Assembly (NCBI RefSeq): GCF_028476545.1
Contig: NW_026733074.1
Location: 1 to 64,000, forward strand
Direction: 5' to 3'
Length of the DNA: 64,000 nucleotides
Source of the DNA: Physella acuta
Lineage: Eukaryota; Mollusca; Gastropoda; Physidae
In this document: positions 11,051 to 23,170 of the stretch, one piece after another
Layout: each line of letters begins with the position of its first letter
How positions within the stretch are numbered: position 1 is the first letter of the stretch
The notes under the pieces: model-generated
Seen by the model: the letters and a program-made list of their open reading frames with translations, nothing else
Database searches by the model: none
What the model was told of the DNA's origin: nothing
Translations under genes and position numbers: made by a program

Positions 11051-12409
11051 CTTATTGATAAAGGAATTCGCACCAAAAAAATAAATAAATTAAGAAGCTA
11101 ATCTAGTCATAACACATATCCAGCTATCAAAATGTCTGCTTTATTAGTTATTAGAATATCTTCTTTTTTTAGCCAGCCATAGCTGTAAAACCGCTATTTA
11201 CACGTAGTTACAAGTGTAGTGAAATTAACCATTAAAATCCTTGTGTGGCTTGTTATTCTCCTAACTTAAAATTTGAATTCAGTCCACGGCTTGACCGTGC
11301 CATATCTAACTCTAACCCAGTCACAAAAGCGGATGGCATCAGGCCCCTTACAGATAGACTACTCCAGAATTATTTTTTTAAATCATGCAATTATCTTGCC
11401 CGTTTTTTATTTTCGTCGTGTCAACACATTCAATGAACAGTCATTTTTATTAAACGCAACATTACTACACATTGCTTCATACTTTTGCTATACAGTTCGG
11501 GTTCTATTACTTCTACTACAAAATTGTATCAGCATTTTTTTTTCATTTTTTTTAGAATAGACATGGCAGATAACAAATTTTGTTTAGTATCTGGACACTG
11601 TGACCAGTTGTTAGCAAACTGCACGGTGTACCTCACCATAATATCATACATTAGCAGTTTCACGGGGCGTTGCGTGGGGGGGGGGGGGGGCGGTCCGCAC
11701 CGGGTGACACAATTTACGAGGTGACACCACATTGAAAAAATCGTAAAATGTACCTGTAAAATACAAAAGTTTTATCTAGTTAGAATTATAAATAAGGGAT
11801 TGGGGTGACACTGATACAAAATAGTTGGAGAGCGGTGGGGTGACACCCTAAGCTACCCCACCTGGGCGACACCCGACCTAGTGACGCCAAGGATTACCAC
11901 AGCGTCTCTGGACATCCTGTCCTAGCGTATTTACAGGTAGTCTATTGGTGCTCTCTAGCATTGAAATAAGGTATCGTACAGCCGTCGAGTGCCCCCCGCT
12001 CCCCGCTATACATGTCATAGCTGATACACAAAAAAACCTTACGCCTAAGCTAAAGCCATCCTATTGTTATACCCCTCTCCGTTATCAGATACGTCCGTGT
12101 GTGTGTTTATTTTTTTTTTGTTGCTACATGCTCAGTGATGACATATAGGCAAGGGGCCCTGGGTCCAATCTGCATGAAAAGCTTCACCCGGGCTTACAAG
12201 GAGGCGGTATTGACGCGAGGCCCTGTGTGCCCGGGGTCTGTGGGGGCTGGCGATAGTACGGGCAGATTACAGCCTTCAGGACAACCTACCGCTTCAAAAA
12301 AAATCTTTCATGCCTTCTATAAATAGACCCCGAACACGTGACCCACCTGGAACACGAGCCCTTGTTGTCTTACCTGATTCCAGAACCCCAAGGTCTCTTC
12401 ACCCCGCCC
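11051..12409. other. Non-coding, nothing recognisable
   Basis: AT-rich to mixed unique sequence with short open frames (under 100 codons) that show no domain. A G run lies at about 11676-11690, followed by a stretch in which 'ggtgacac' recurs about five times (11700-11880), perhaps a decayed repeat. No transcriptional signal can be supported. Confidence 0.4.
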
Positions 12410-13600
12410 ACAGCGACGCTTCCCCCACCCTGGTTGGGCCTACAACGACGTTCCCCCACCCAGCCTGCTCCTACAACGACGCTTCTCCTCCTACTCACCT
12501 TCCTATAAAGACGCTGCCCCCAGCCTACAACGACGCTGTCTACATCCCAGCCTGCCCCTACAACGACGCTGCCTTCAACCTGCCCCTACAACGACGTTTC
12601 CCCCACCCTGGTTGGGCCTACAACGACGTTGCCTACATCCTAGCCTGTTTCTACAACGACGTTGCCTACATCCTAGCCTGTTTCTTCAACGATGTTGCCT
12701 ACATCCTAGCCTGTTCATACAACGACGTTGCCTACATCCTAGCCTGTTCCTACAACGACGTTGCCTACATCCTAGCCTGTTTCTACAACGACGTTGCCTA
12801 CATCCTAGCCTGTTTCTTCAACGATGTTGCCTACATCCTAGCCTGTTCATACAACGACGTTGCCTACATCCTAGCCTGTTCCTACAACGACGTTGCCTAC
12901 ATCCTAGCCTGTTTCTACAACGACGTTGCCTACATCCTAGCCTGTTTCTTCAACGATGTTGCCTACATCCTAGCCTGTTCATACAACGACGTTGCCTACA
13001 TCCTAGCCTGTTCCTACAACGACGTTGCCTACATCCTAGCCTGTTTCTTCAACGACGTTGCCTACATCCTAGCCTGTTCCTATAACGACGTTGCCTACAT
13101 CCTAGCCTGTTCCTATAACGACGTTGCCTACATCCTAGCCTGTTTCTACAACGACGTTGCCTACATCCTAGCCTGTTCCTATAACGACGTTGCCTACATC
13201 CTAGCCTGTTTCTACAACGACGTTGCCTTCACCCAGCCTGCTCCTATAACGACGTTGCCTTCACCCAGCCTGCTCCTTCAACGAGGCGCTGCCCTCACCT
13301 TGCCCGAGCCTACAACGACGCTCTCTTTACCCCAGCCTAGGTCTACAACGACGCTGCTCCTCCTATTCGCCTTTCTACAACGACGCTTCCCCCAGCCTAC
13401 AACGACGTGGCCTACATCCCAGCCTGCTCATACAAAGACGCTGTCTTTATCTCAGCCTGGTTCTACAACGACGCTGCTCCTCCAACTCACCTTCTTACAA
13501 CGACGCTGTCCCCAACCTACAACGATGTTGCCTTTACCCAGCCTGCTCCTACAGCGACGCTGCTCCTCCTACTCACCTTCCTACAACGACGCTGCCTGTA
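12410..13600. repeat. 33-bp minisatellite with 4-unit higher-order repeat
   Basis: The homogeneous core (about 12629-13226) has 18 copies of GTTGCCTACATCCTAGCCTG + TT(C/T)(T/C/A)...AACGAC, 33 bp each. It is flanked on both sides by older, diverged copies that share 'ctacaacgacg'. Read by the variant at the unit end, the core runs F-F-S-S three times and then less regularly, a 132-bp higher-order unit. Because 33 is a multiple of three, a 458-codon + strand frame (12310-13686, 11-residue YNDVAYILACF repeat) stays open. It has no signal peptide, domain or splice context, so coding is doubtful. Confidence 0.93.
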
Positions 13601-14581
13601 GTACCAAATCCCACAATAAACAAAAAAATGTCTATAAACCCCGATCATTCCGTGCCGGTCAAGTAATTGGTTTTCCTACTATTTGACTAAGCCTCTTACC
13701 GACCAGGTACTCAACTAACCAGGACTTCTAGTACATCTGTCGCCAGGTTTTGTCGATGATATTTCATGACCAGAATGTGCGTGGGACATATTGTACATAC
13801 AGTATACACAGTCTGCAGTAACACGCTAACAAAATCGTGCATTGAACCAAATTTTTAAAAAAAAATTTTTATTTTTTTTAAAATTTTTTTTTGTGATTAC
13901 AATTTTTTAAATTCGCAAATTGTGCGCATATTGTACTCACTTTTTTGTCAGCCAATTAAAACAGCCAGTACATTCAAGTTAGGTTTTTATACCCCTGGGT
14001 TGTTTAGGGTTATAACGATAAGTCGCTGCGTGCTAATTGCACTAAACGGCTGCTGCATTGGAAACAATCAGCATTGTTGACCGAGAAATATTCGCCTGCC
14101 TTCTCCCGTATGCACGTTCTACTGTTAACTCTCTCTACAACGCTGCTCTTTCTTCTTTTTCCGATTCACATTTTACATCCGCTGACGGTTGTATAAGGCA
14201 GGTATATGTGATACAACAGAAGGTATTGTATTCACCCATAACTTGCATTCAGGGCTTAATTTTTCAATCTTTGGCAGATAGTTTTTTTTTTCGTGAATTT
14301 AAAAAAAATACTTTTTAAAAATAAATTTGAGCTGGTTTTTTGTTATACACAAACTCAGAAACCGTATCTCATTTAATCTCTAATCGCAATATTTAGTCAA
14401 ATGACATACCCACTGATAATATGTACAGTGCTCCCATCAGTTAAAATGACCAACAGGTATTACAGGGAACATACCTATACGATAGCGACTTGGGCCCTTT
14501 GTATCCATAATGACTATGTCCAGCATACGACTAATCTTCTATTATACTAACACTATACATACGAAATCACAAAGTAGTATG

Positions 14582-14643
<62 letters not shown>

Positions 14644-15376
14644 GGGTGTGTGTATGTAATATGAGTATGTTGTCTAATGAATGACAAAACACGTCAGGCT
14701 TATGACCGCATTTAATCAGACGGTAACGACACTTAACGTTGGTGTCAGTGATGTCTGCTGTCCAGTTAGCTGTCCTGAGCTGTCCATCTAGCTGTCCTTC
14801 CTTGCTTGTCCCTCCCAACCCTTACAACAACGCACCTCCCCCTCACAAATTTTTACCTACCGTACACGCCTCGGTTAGTTTTCAAACAGCGAAGGTAGCG
14901 GTAGTTCCCCCCCCCCCACCCCTCCCCCTTTATTGCAGCAGCCCTCTACACCTACTCGTTTTACCTGGCGTGTTTTTATTTTCGTTTTTATTTTAATTTT
15001 TTAATTTTTTTTTTATTTTGACGTGTACAGGGATGTCCTTAAATGAAACCAACACAACCGGTAAGGGGAAGGGGAGGCTAGGGGCGGTGACATAATTTTC
15101 TGGGCCGAGATGTCATCAGAGGACTGTGACATAATTCTCCCCGCACGGAGGCGTGTGTGTGTGGTGGGGGGGGGGGGTAGGGGGGGTGTTCTGACTCTCG
15201 GTGACCTGAAGTTGAGAGAGGGTCGTACATTGTTTACTTTAGTCCTCGAATACCCGGCTTCGTCAGAGCCCCCCCCCCCCCCCCCCCTCTCGGCTAATTA
15301 AGTCTTACGTACCCTCCAGCATCCTGCCTCTCGTTAGCACTATCCTCGCCCCGCATCTGTATCGTTGTTAATTAGC
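13601..15376. other. Non-coding with (TA)n at 14585-14641
   Basis: No gene is recognised. It contains an A/T-only patch at about 13853-13900, a TA microsatellite at 14585-14641, and C or G runs at about 14908, 15167 and 15272. An 86-codon frame at 14058-14318 has no recognisable similarity. Confidence 0.5.
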
Positions 15377-15830
15377 CTCCCCCTTACTCCCCATACTCTT
15401 TCCTCCACACCTCTCCCCTACCCCTCTCTCCCTCACACTAACTCCTTACACACCACACACTTCCCCAATACCTCTCCCCCTCCCAACCACACTACCACAT
15501 TACTCCTCTCCACTACACCCCCTCCCCAAACAACCCCCTTCTCCCTGCCATTATACCCCCTCCCAACCACACTTCCCCACACCACACCCTCTACACAACT
15601 CCCTCCTCACCAATATCCCCCACACCACACCTTTCCCCACACAACTCCAACCTTCAATCTCCCCCACCTATCTCCCCCTAAAACTCCACCCCACACACAT
15701 CTCCCCTTCACACACCCCCATTGCCCCCCCCCCCCCCCCACCAACCTCCCCCCCCCCTTATTCATCTTCCTCAGCCCATCTCTCCTTTCCCCTGGCACGG
15801 GTTTCATCCTGTCACACCTACCTAATTTGT
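15377..15830. repeat. Extreme C-rich, G-depleted tract
   Basis: For about 395 bases (15377-15771) the + strand has only about two Gs by hand count; the rest is C, T and A, dominated by CTCCCC, CCACAC and poly-C runs. It behaves like low-complexity polypyrimidine-rich DNA with very strong strand asymmetry. The + strand open frame across it (155 codons, Pro/Thr/Ser/Leu-rich) follows from the composition and is not called as a gene. Confidence 0.85.
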
Positions 15831-16324
15831 GAACAGAAAATACCTGGATTGTGTACACCCTCGCCCACCTTCGGGGCTCCCCTCCCTCCTTCCCTCACCC
15901 CCACCCACGCCCTTATATGGGGCCCTAGTAATCTAAGATGATTTGTAATCTACCGGAAAACTCCCCCCCCCCCTCTCCACCCCTCCCCACCACGCACCCC
16001 CCTCCCACCTCAATGTATCCTGTGTGGCGAGGTTTTAGAACGCCAGTGTCGAACTGCGTGCCTTCAATACCGCTACCTTACAATGGTTACATTGATAGAT
16101 GCTCAAGTTCTCCTCGAGATCTCCTAGTGGATTCTTTGCTACTCTTTAGGGTACTTTTTTTTTTGTCATACAAAACGACTGTATCATCTTTCCAAAATAT
16201 TTCCTCACAATTAATACTTAACTGATATAGTTATAATATAAATGTTACATAACTTAGGGGCCTATATAAAACTCATTAATTTCGAAACAACACTGACCAT
16301 TATTTACTAGACCTTAATGGCTTA

Positions 16325-16640
16325 ATTCCTCCTTACTCTTGTAACTTGCCTACTCTACCCTCGACTACCGTTGTAGCTTGCCTACTCTACTTTCTACTCG
16401 TTATAAATTGCCTATTGTACTCTCTACTACTGATATAACTTGCCTACTCTACTCTCTACTACTGATATAACTTGTCTACTCTACCTTCTATTCGTTATAA
16501 CTTGCCTACTCTACCTTCTACTACTGTTACGACTTGCCTACTCTACTCTCACCTCCTGTTATAACTTTCCCACTCTACCCTCTATTCGTTATAACTTGCC
16601 TACTCTACCCTCTACTACCGTTATAACACGCCTACTCTTC
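16325..16640. repeat. About 32-bp imperfect minisatellite
   Basis: About ten imperfect copies of 'aacttgcctactctaccctc' followed by TACTACTGTTAT or TATTCGTTAT. It ends in a C run at about 16643-16660. The bases between the C-rich tract and this array (15831-16324) contain poly-C runs and AT-rich sequence without a recognisable gene. Confidence 0.85.
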
Positions 16641-18045
16641 CCTTCCCCCCCCCCCCCCCCTGTTGTTTATATCGTTTAGTTTTTGGCACAACAAAATCGT
16701 CCTTTCACCGTTCGCGTAAACTAACTGCACCACCACTAAATAACAGTCCCCCCCCCCCTACCTCTGCTCCGCCTCTGCCCGCCTCCACCCATCCACTCGT
16801 TTTTCCCCTCTTCGCCCCCTCGTCTATTATTATCTTGGCCGATAGGCGAATGGGCCACTCCTAGACACACCCACCAGGCGGAAAAAGTAGGGGAGAAAAA
16901 ATAGTTGGGCCAAGCCCAAGTAGAGGGGAGATCACTCTAAATACAGTCTACGCAGAACTCTTGTGTTATTCATACACGTTCCGGATAAGCTGAACACTAC
17001 ACTAGGACCTAGGGATAAATATTATATTTTCTATGTGTTCTGGATGTACAAGAACAAGTACGTTTATTTTTATTTTAAAATACAGCTTAGCCTTTATTAA
17101 AAGCGTGTGAATTGTAGTTTTATTTTATTTTTTATTCGTGAGAAAAAAAGTGAAAATTGTTGAGTATTTTCATTTTTAACAGTAACACAACACAACAGAC
17201 ACTCACTGACAGTGGTACACTGACTGAGACTGGTATTTTATTGGTGGGAGTGAAATTTTGACAGTGAGTGGACTTGACTTGATATTATCTAACTATAGAC
17301 TATAGAGTCATAGACTCAAGAATACTAAATACTAGATCTATAGGCTTATAATATATATTTATTTAGCCTATTATTTTTTTTATACTACTGACACTACTGT
17401 TGTTCTTGATATTATTAATTATTATATAGAATCTAGTAATATATAGACCATATTTTGTAATTTGTATATTGATTAGTTGTGATTATATTCACATATTGAA
17501 TTAATTCTTGGCACCGCCCACCTATTCTAAAATGTTTTGTTTACAAAATAATTTCGTGAGTGCTCTATTTCGGTATTTCTGATCTCAAACTCCATATCCC
17601 TTGGTCGGCGTACACTAAAATTTAACAAAGTCGAGTTAATTAATTAATACAATAATAAATTTAAACTTAACTATTTCTAGATTCTAGACAAAGAAATATT
17701 TTTTTTTAATTTAAATAAGTGGGCGAATGGTTTTTATTATATTCAAGTTATTTGTAGGCCTAATGTTATCATAGCTAGATCTAGATTCTAGTATCTAGAT
17801 CTAGATTAAGATCTAGGTGTTTATTATTTATCTTAACACAGTTTTACTTGTGTGTTTAAAGTTAAACCTTCTAACAGTCTGAGACCAACTTTAGTGTGTC
17901 TTTACTTTCACTCAGTCAGTTGTCCCACAGGAACGTTAACCATTCGACATGCATAGCACATCACATTGGTTATGGTAATTGTTCTCAGACTTAACCACCG
18001 GCCCTGTGTGTCACGTAAAGTGTAAAGGGACATCAGTCTTGACAA
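16641..18045. other. Non-coding, nothing recognisable
   Basis: AT-rich from about 17000 onward. Short clusters of TCTAGAT/AGATCTAG palindromes lie at about 17774-17816, and 'gtgggcgaatgg'-like strings occur twice. I see no supported exon, although a distant 5' exon of the KLF gene could lie here. Confidence 0.4.
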
Positions 18046-18570
18046 GTTGCTAGTGTGTGGTGTCATGTTAGACACACATACAGTTAACTGACATCAAGTA
18101 GGTTAGTGTGTGATGTCATGTTAGACACACGTTCAGTTAACTGACATCAAGTAGGCTAGTTTGTGATGTCATGTTAGACACACATACAGTTAACTGACAT
18201 CAAGTAGGCTAGCTTGTGATGTCAAGTTAGAACACATACAGTTAACTGACATCAAGTAGGCTAGCTTGTGGTGTCATGTTAGACATACGTACAGTTAACT
18301 GACATCAAGTAGGTTAGTGTGTGATTTTATGTTACACACATACAGTTAACTGACATTACGTTGGCTAGTTTGTGATGTCAAGTTAGAACACATACAGTTA
18401 ACTGACATCAAGTAGGCTAGCTTGTGGTGTCATGTTAGACATACGTACAGTTAACTGACATCAAGTAGGTTAGTGTGTGATTTTATGTTACACACATACA
18501 GTTAACTGACATCAAGTAGGCTAGTGTGTGTTGTCATGTTAGACACACATACAGTTAACTGACATGTAAT
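18046..18570. repeat. 53-bp minisatellite, ten copies, with 3-unit higher-order repeat
   Basis: CAGTTAACTGACATCAAG recurs with starts at 18081, 18134, 18187, 18239, 18292, 18343, 18395, 18448, 18499 and 18552 (two copies have small changes at the end). The spacings 52, 53, 51 occur twice in succession and the variant bases agree, so a 3-unit block of 156 bp was duplicated. Every unit holds the palindrome GTTAAC beside TGACATCA, a half-match to a CRE/ATF-type site. Confidence 0.95.
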
Positions 18571-18630
18571 CTCAGCTGTTGTGAATGCTGTACAGGCATC
18601 TGACCTTTGTTGACGTCATATGACATAACC

Positions 18631-18760
18631 CAGGGGACTTCTGGGTTTATAATGTAGAATCTCGTCTGGAATGACACTTTAACCCTAGCTCTAAACAGGG
18701 GACTACTGGGTTTATAACGTAGAATCTCGCCAGGAATGACACTTTAACCCTAGCTCTAAA
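18631..18760. repeat. 65-bp direct tandem duplication
   Basis: Two copies, starting CAGGGGACTTCTGGG at 18631 and CAGGGGACTACTGGG at 18696, both running to 'taaccctagctctaaa'. They differ at only a few positions. Confidence 0.9.
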
Positions 18761-19658
18761 ATTAAACACAACCCCAGCTCTAACAGTTAAAGTATCTGTT
18801 ACCTACTACCTGACTAGACGAGTACTGTACGATGTGCCGTACCGCCGTGGTGTATTGTTGAAACTTATGTTACCGAGCCTCTCAATACGCGTGACTTGCC
18901 CGTGTGTAGGTAGATATTGACCTTGATTCAACATTCGATCTCTCCTCAGCTTTGTGTTTCACGGCGCGGCTGGGGAAAGGGTGGTGGTAGTGGTGGGGGG
19001 GGGGGGGGGGGGGGGGAGGCAGGTAAGAACATTAACCCGAGCCGTGTATAGAAATCAACGTGTGCACTCACTGTTCTTATTATCATAGTTATAATGGTCA
19101 TGTTTGCAATATTACATAATACATTTTTACCTCACTACCACCTCCCCCTCCATCACCCGTGTCCTGTATGGGGTAGGGGAGGGTTTTACTATATTATTTC
19201 AGCTAATTTAGATTAACAAACGTGGCTGGTTAAACCGTGACCCTCAACATTTAAAATTCGTTCCGTTTCACATAGTTGACTATTTGTTAATTTTCTAGAA
19301 TTAAGAATTAAAGAGATATAATTGGAAGAAATGTTTTAATCACATACGTTTTAATCACATAATTGTTTTAACGAAGCACAGGGTATCGCAAAAATACTCC
19401 TAATCTTTTGAATGGAGTGATTACCCCCCCTTTGTATGACAAGAATCTTCCTTGTTAAAAATCTCCGCCTGCTCAGTGCTTAAAGAGTACGGCTGTCATG
19501 TTATCGATCTATCGATTAAGGGCGGTTCTGATATTGATTGTATTGATACCATTTCGATGTTGAGTTCGATAACAAGAAGACATCTGTGGTACTCTGTGTC
19601 ACGGTATTTATTAGCACCGAGTACGAATCGATATTTGAACTAGGTTCTTGTTGTCTGA
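18761..19658. other. Non-coding with a long G run
   Basis: A G run of about 20 lies at 18997-19016 after a 'ggtggtggtag' stretch, so the + strand could form G-quadruplexes. Otherwise AT-rich unique sequence without a supported gene. Confidence 0.4.
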
Positions 19659-20044
19659 CCCGGTGTTTCTGTTCTTTAGTCTACCCGGTGTTTTTGTTCT
19701 TTAGTCTACTCGGTGTTTCTGTTCTTTAGTCTACCCGGTGTTTCTGTTCTTTAGTCTACCCGGTGTTTCTGTTTGTTAGTCTGCCCGGTGTTTCTGTTCT
19801 TTAGTGTACCCGGTGTTTCTGTTCTTTAGTCTACCCGGCGTTTCTGTTCTTTAGTCAACCCGGTGTTTCTGTTCTTTAGTCAACCCGGTGTTTCTGTTCT
19901 TTAGTCTACCCGGTGTTTTTGTTCTTTAGTCTACCCGGTGTTTCTGTTCTTTAGTCTACCCGGTGATTCTGTTCTTTAGTCTACCCGGTGTTTCTGTTCT
20001 TTAGTCTACCCGCTGTTTCTGTTCTTTAGTCTACCCGGTGTTTC
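19659..20044. repeat. 25-bp minisatellite, about 15 copies
   Basis: Units of CCCGGTGTTTCTGTTCTTTA plus GTCTA, with single-base variants (CGGCG, CGCTG, GTCAA, TTTGTT). Very regular spacing suggests recent expansion. The next 350 bases (20045-20390) are AT-rich with no gene. Confidence 0.95.
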
Positions 20045-20390
20045 GGTATTTAAATTTTTTTGTTCGCTAATCTGTTTCTACTGAGTTGTATTATAAAGAT
20101 CCTGATTTAAACATTTGAAAAAAAAAGATTTAACAAAAGGAAGCGGATAAAAAATTTCCAACAAAATAATAAATAGATAAAAAAATAAAAACAAAACAAG
20201 GAAGTTTTAACCACGTTTGTGTCTATGGAGGGTGGGGTGGTGGGCTGTATACTACATTATCTTCCCCTGTCTACATCAAACAAGACTAAATCGAGTAGAA
20301 GGGAGATCATTACACTAAAGGGAAATAACTTTGTCATGTTCTAGTTCCACCTTAACTGGCCGGGGCTGAAAGTCAAAGGTGTTAAAGAGA

Positions 20391-20468
20391 CTCGTTAATG
20401 TAATGGAGAATAATGGAGACCTCGTTAATGTTATGGAGAATAATGGAGACCTCGTTAATGTTATGGAA
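20391..20468. repeat. 30-bp tandem repeat, about 2.6 copies
   Basis: CTCGTTAATGTTATGGAGAA followed by TAATGGAGAC, repeated. A 62-codon frame crosses it but shows no domain. Confidence 0.85.
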
Positions 20469-20760
20469 TATGGTTTTGCCTGTCTAATGGCTGACACTTT
20501 TATAGAACGTTCAACTAAGAAATCTGACATTATTGAACAGGTGGGTGTACAGGTGCTGACTTGCTAGAACAGTGAGTTGTATTCAATGGGACATCGTAAT
20601 AGACAAGTCTAGTACCACACAAGTAGCCAGGAATGTATCGTGTTATTAGGGGGGTGTCAGTCATTTTAAAAATGTCAGTTTGTTGTTTCTATTCGAGACG
20701 TCGTAAATAGATTAACTTCAGCTTTACGTGAGACATCTTTCGTTTTGAGGTCTGTGTACC

Positions 20761-20957
20761 CAGTGTTTCTTCCAGACTTTTTTCTCCGGGGGGGGGGGGG
20801 GGGCGGGCGGTAGACTTTGTTCGGGGGGTGGGGGACGGACACTGTTCAAAATATATATTTTCTATATAAATTTCATTTCGTTCGGGGGCGGTAGACTTTC
20901 TTAGGGAGGGCGAAGCCCCCCCCCCCCCCCCCGAAGAGATGCCTGGAAGAAACTCTG
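20761..20957. mobile_element. hAT-type miniature element (family B), copy 2, full length
   Basis: 197 bp in the orientation opposite to copies 1 and 3. Ends CAGTGTTTCTTCCAGAC and GCCTGGAAGAAACTCTG form imperfect TIRs (15 of 17 match). Perfect 8-bp target duplications TGTGTACC lie at 20753-20760 and 20958-20965. The inside has a G run beside one TIR and a C run beside the other. There is no reading frame for a transposase. Confidence 0.92.
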
Positions 20958-20965
20958 TGTGTACC

Positions 20966-22440
20966 CCACCCCCTCCCCCAAACACTTCCCTGCTTACTGT
21001 ACATAACCTAAAATATGATACAAAATATGGGCACGGTACAATACAGGACCCAAAATATGATACAAAATATTGACACAGTACTGTACGTGAACTTTTTTTG
21101 TTGACATATGCCACCCAGCCCTCCATTTTCCCCTCCCTAACCTTGACGTAACTCGCAAATCTTATTTTCTTCGACTTTTCCCGGATGTACCGTGTAGGTT
21201 ATTTATCTTGGTCTATAAATAGCTTTTTGTGTAATTCCCGTAGCGGGGCGAATTTGGTGTTATCTTTTCGAGGATTGGTACTTTCGCTTCCAGTCCATTG
21301 TGTTCATAAACATTTTCCCCAAAAATAATAAATAGATATCTTATTGTTTACAAGATATGTGTGTGAGGGGGGGGGGGGGGTATTTAGATATGGGACCGTG
21401 TTTGGTAACTTGTTTATTTGTATACCGTCAGTTCAGGTTTCATTACAAAGTCAGATTTGAATAATGGATATCTATTTTCGTTACGAACGTGGATATTGTT
21501 ATTTAAATGCGCATATTTAAAAAAAAAAATCAACTACTTAAAACCGAGTGTAGTGTGTGAGAGAGAAGTGGAGTTAAAAATATCCCCAGGTCAGCTATAT
21601 GTGGCAGGGTGACATAAAGTGTGAACGTTAACAATCACACGGTTGTTCTATCTTCAGCGACTTGTTTTCATTTTCCCCTTTCCTACACATGGTGACTCAC
21701 GAGACTACAGCGAACTACTCACACAGTATGACGTGATGTTAGTACTCAGACACCAACGCTTGAGTAACTCACGTGAAACCTCAAGTGCTCACCACCTCCA
21801 CCCTACCGCAACCCCCCCCCCCTGCTCCGCCTCCCACGTCAAAAAATGTCTGTCGATACTACTCACACTATCGCGCGTTGTGATCCCGTGCTGACAAAAC
21901 CGGGGGGGGGGGGGGTGTTGGTTGTCAGTCACGTGACAAACGAGTGCGGACGATAACGTCACATGACCAAGTGTCGACCCCAAGCGTCACCAACACTTGA
22001 CCTGGGGCCGCTGGGGGGAGGATTGGCCTGTCATGCAAGGTGTCGTCTATCTCAGCTGCTTAAGTGTGTCCGTCTGTTTACGTTTCCACCGCCTGTTGGG
22101 GTCGTCACGTGATATCTACCAGCGGGGTTTTATCTATCACTGTTTTAACCGCCTTCTGTTCGGTCCTTACTACTGTCTAGCTCCTGTAACGATTATATTT
22201 CTCAAGGTGGAACAAAAAATCAGCTGTCAATTTTTTTTTTTCTGGAAACACGAAGTCTGGCATGAAAAGGTTATGTGTTCGTTAGGACATGCACATAGCA
22301 CCACGGTGTGTTCAATAAATCATTAGATAAACTGTCCAATTGATTTCACCCCCCCCCCCCTTTACATCAGCCCCCCGGGGGTATGTGAGCGGTTTGATAC
22401 GTAGATCGTTGTGTAAAGTTTGTATGTTATTTTACCCAAC
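20966..22440. other. Non-coding with poly-G/poly-C runs
   Basis: Unique sequence with G or C runs at about 21367, 21815, 21901 and 22347. Short open frames show no recognisable domain. No gene is supported. Confidence 0.4.
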
Positions 22441-22760
22441 TGCACGACCGCGGTGCAGGGAGAGCGTCCACAACTAACAACACCACCCCCCCCCCCCCAA
22501 CCACAACCGTAGGCTGTTCACCTAGTCCCACGACTACGAGAGATCGCCCACACTCACCACCACCACCCCCTACCATTACACTAAGCGGGTGGGGGGGGGG
22601 GGGGGTTTCTATAGGCTGTTCACCTTGTCCCACGACTACGCCCACACTCACCACCACCCCCTACCATACACTGAGCAGGGAGCGGGGGGGGGGGGGGGGG
22701 TCTATAGGCTGTTCACCTTGCCGCACGCCCACGGCGCTGGGAGATCGATACCTCACCACA
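22441..22760. repeat. About 105-bp tandem repeat with G and C runs
   Basis: Three imperfect copies of a block containing 'taggctgttcacct', 'cccacgactacg', 'cccacactcaccacca', 'ccccctacca' and a poly-G run. The copies differ mainly in homopolymer length and in an 'agagatcg' insert. Confidence 0.8.
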
Positions 22761-22799
22761 CGTTCAATAGGGCAGGGTCGTGATGAGCTTAACGTCATC

Positions 22800-23170
22800 G
22801 GAACTGTCGGGGGGGGGGGGGTGAATGTCAGGCCGGGAGGTGAGGGGGTGACTATCATGGGGATGTGGGAGGGGAGGAATGTCATGCCAGGAAGGGGGGG
22901 GGGAGTAATTGTCAGCACGGGAGGTGGGGGGGGGGGGGGGCAATTGTCAGCACGGGAGGTGAGGGGGTGACTAACATAGGGGGTGTGTGAGGGGAGGAAT
23001 GTCATGCCAGGAAGGGGGAGGGGGGGGGAAGGGGTGAATGTCAGGCCGGGAGGTGGGGGCTGACTAACATAGGGGGTGGGAGGGGAGGAATGTCATGCCA
23101 GGAAAGTGGGAAGGGGTGAATGTGAGGACATGATGTGGGTGGGGGGGGGGGGTGGGGAAGGGGTGACTGT
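22800..23170. repeat. G-rich degenerate tandem repeat
   Basis: Blocks of 'gaatgtca(t/g)gcc' followed by 'gggaggtg', 'gggggtgacta' and 'ggaggggaggaatgtcatgcc' repeat about every 100-110 bp, with G runs of 8-18. The + strand has many adjacent G tracts and could form G-quadruplexes. Minus-strand open frames rich in proline are composition artefacts. Confidence 0.75.

Noticed and set aside
12310-13686. 458-codon open frame with an 11-residue repeat
   Set aside because: Probably a stop-free 33-bp array. A second + frame is also open over much of it and no signal peptide or domain is visible. Kept only as a repeat, with expression listed as a check.
15365-15832. 155-codon Pro/Thr-rich frame
   Set aside because: The tract contains almost no G, so TAG and TGA stops are nearly impossible. 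Composition alone explains the open frame.
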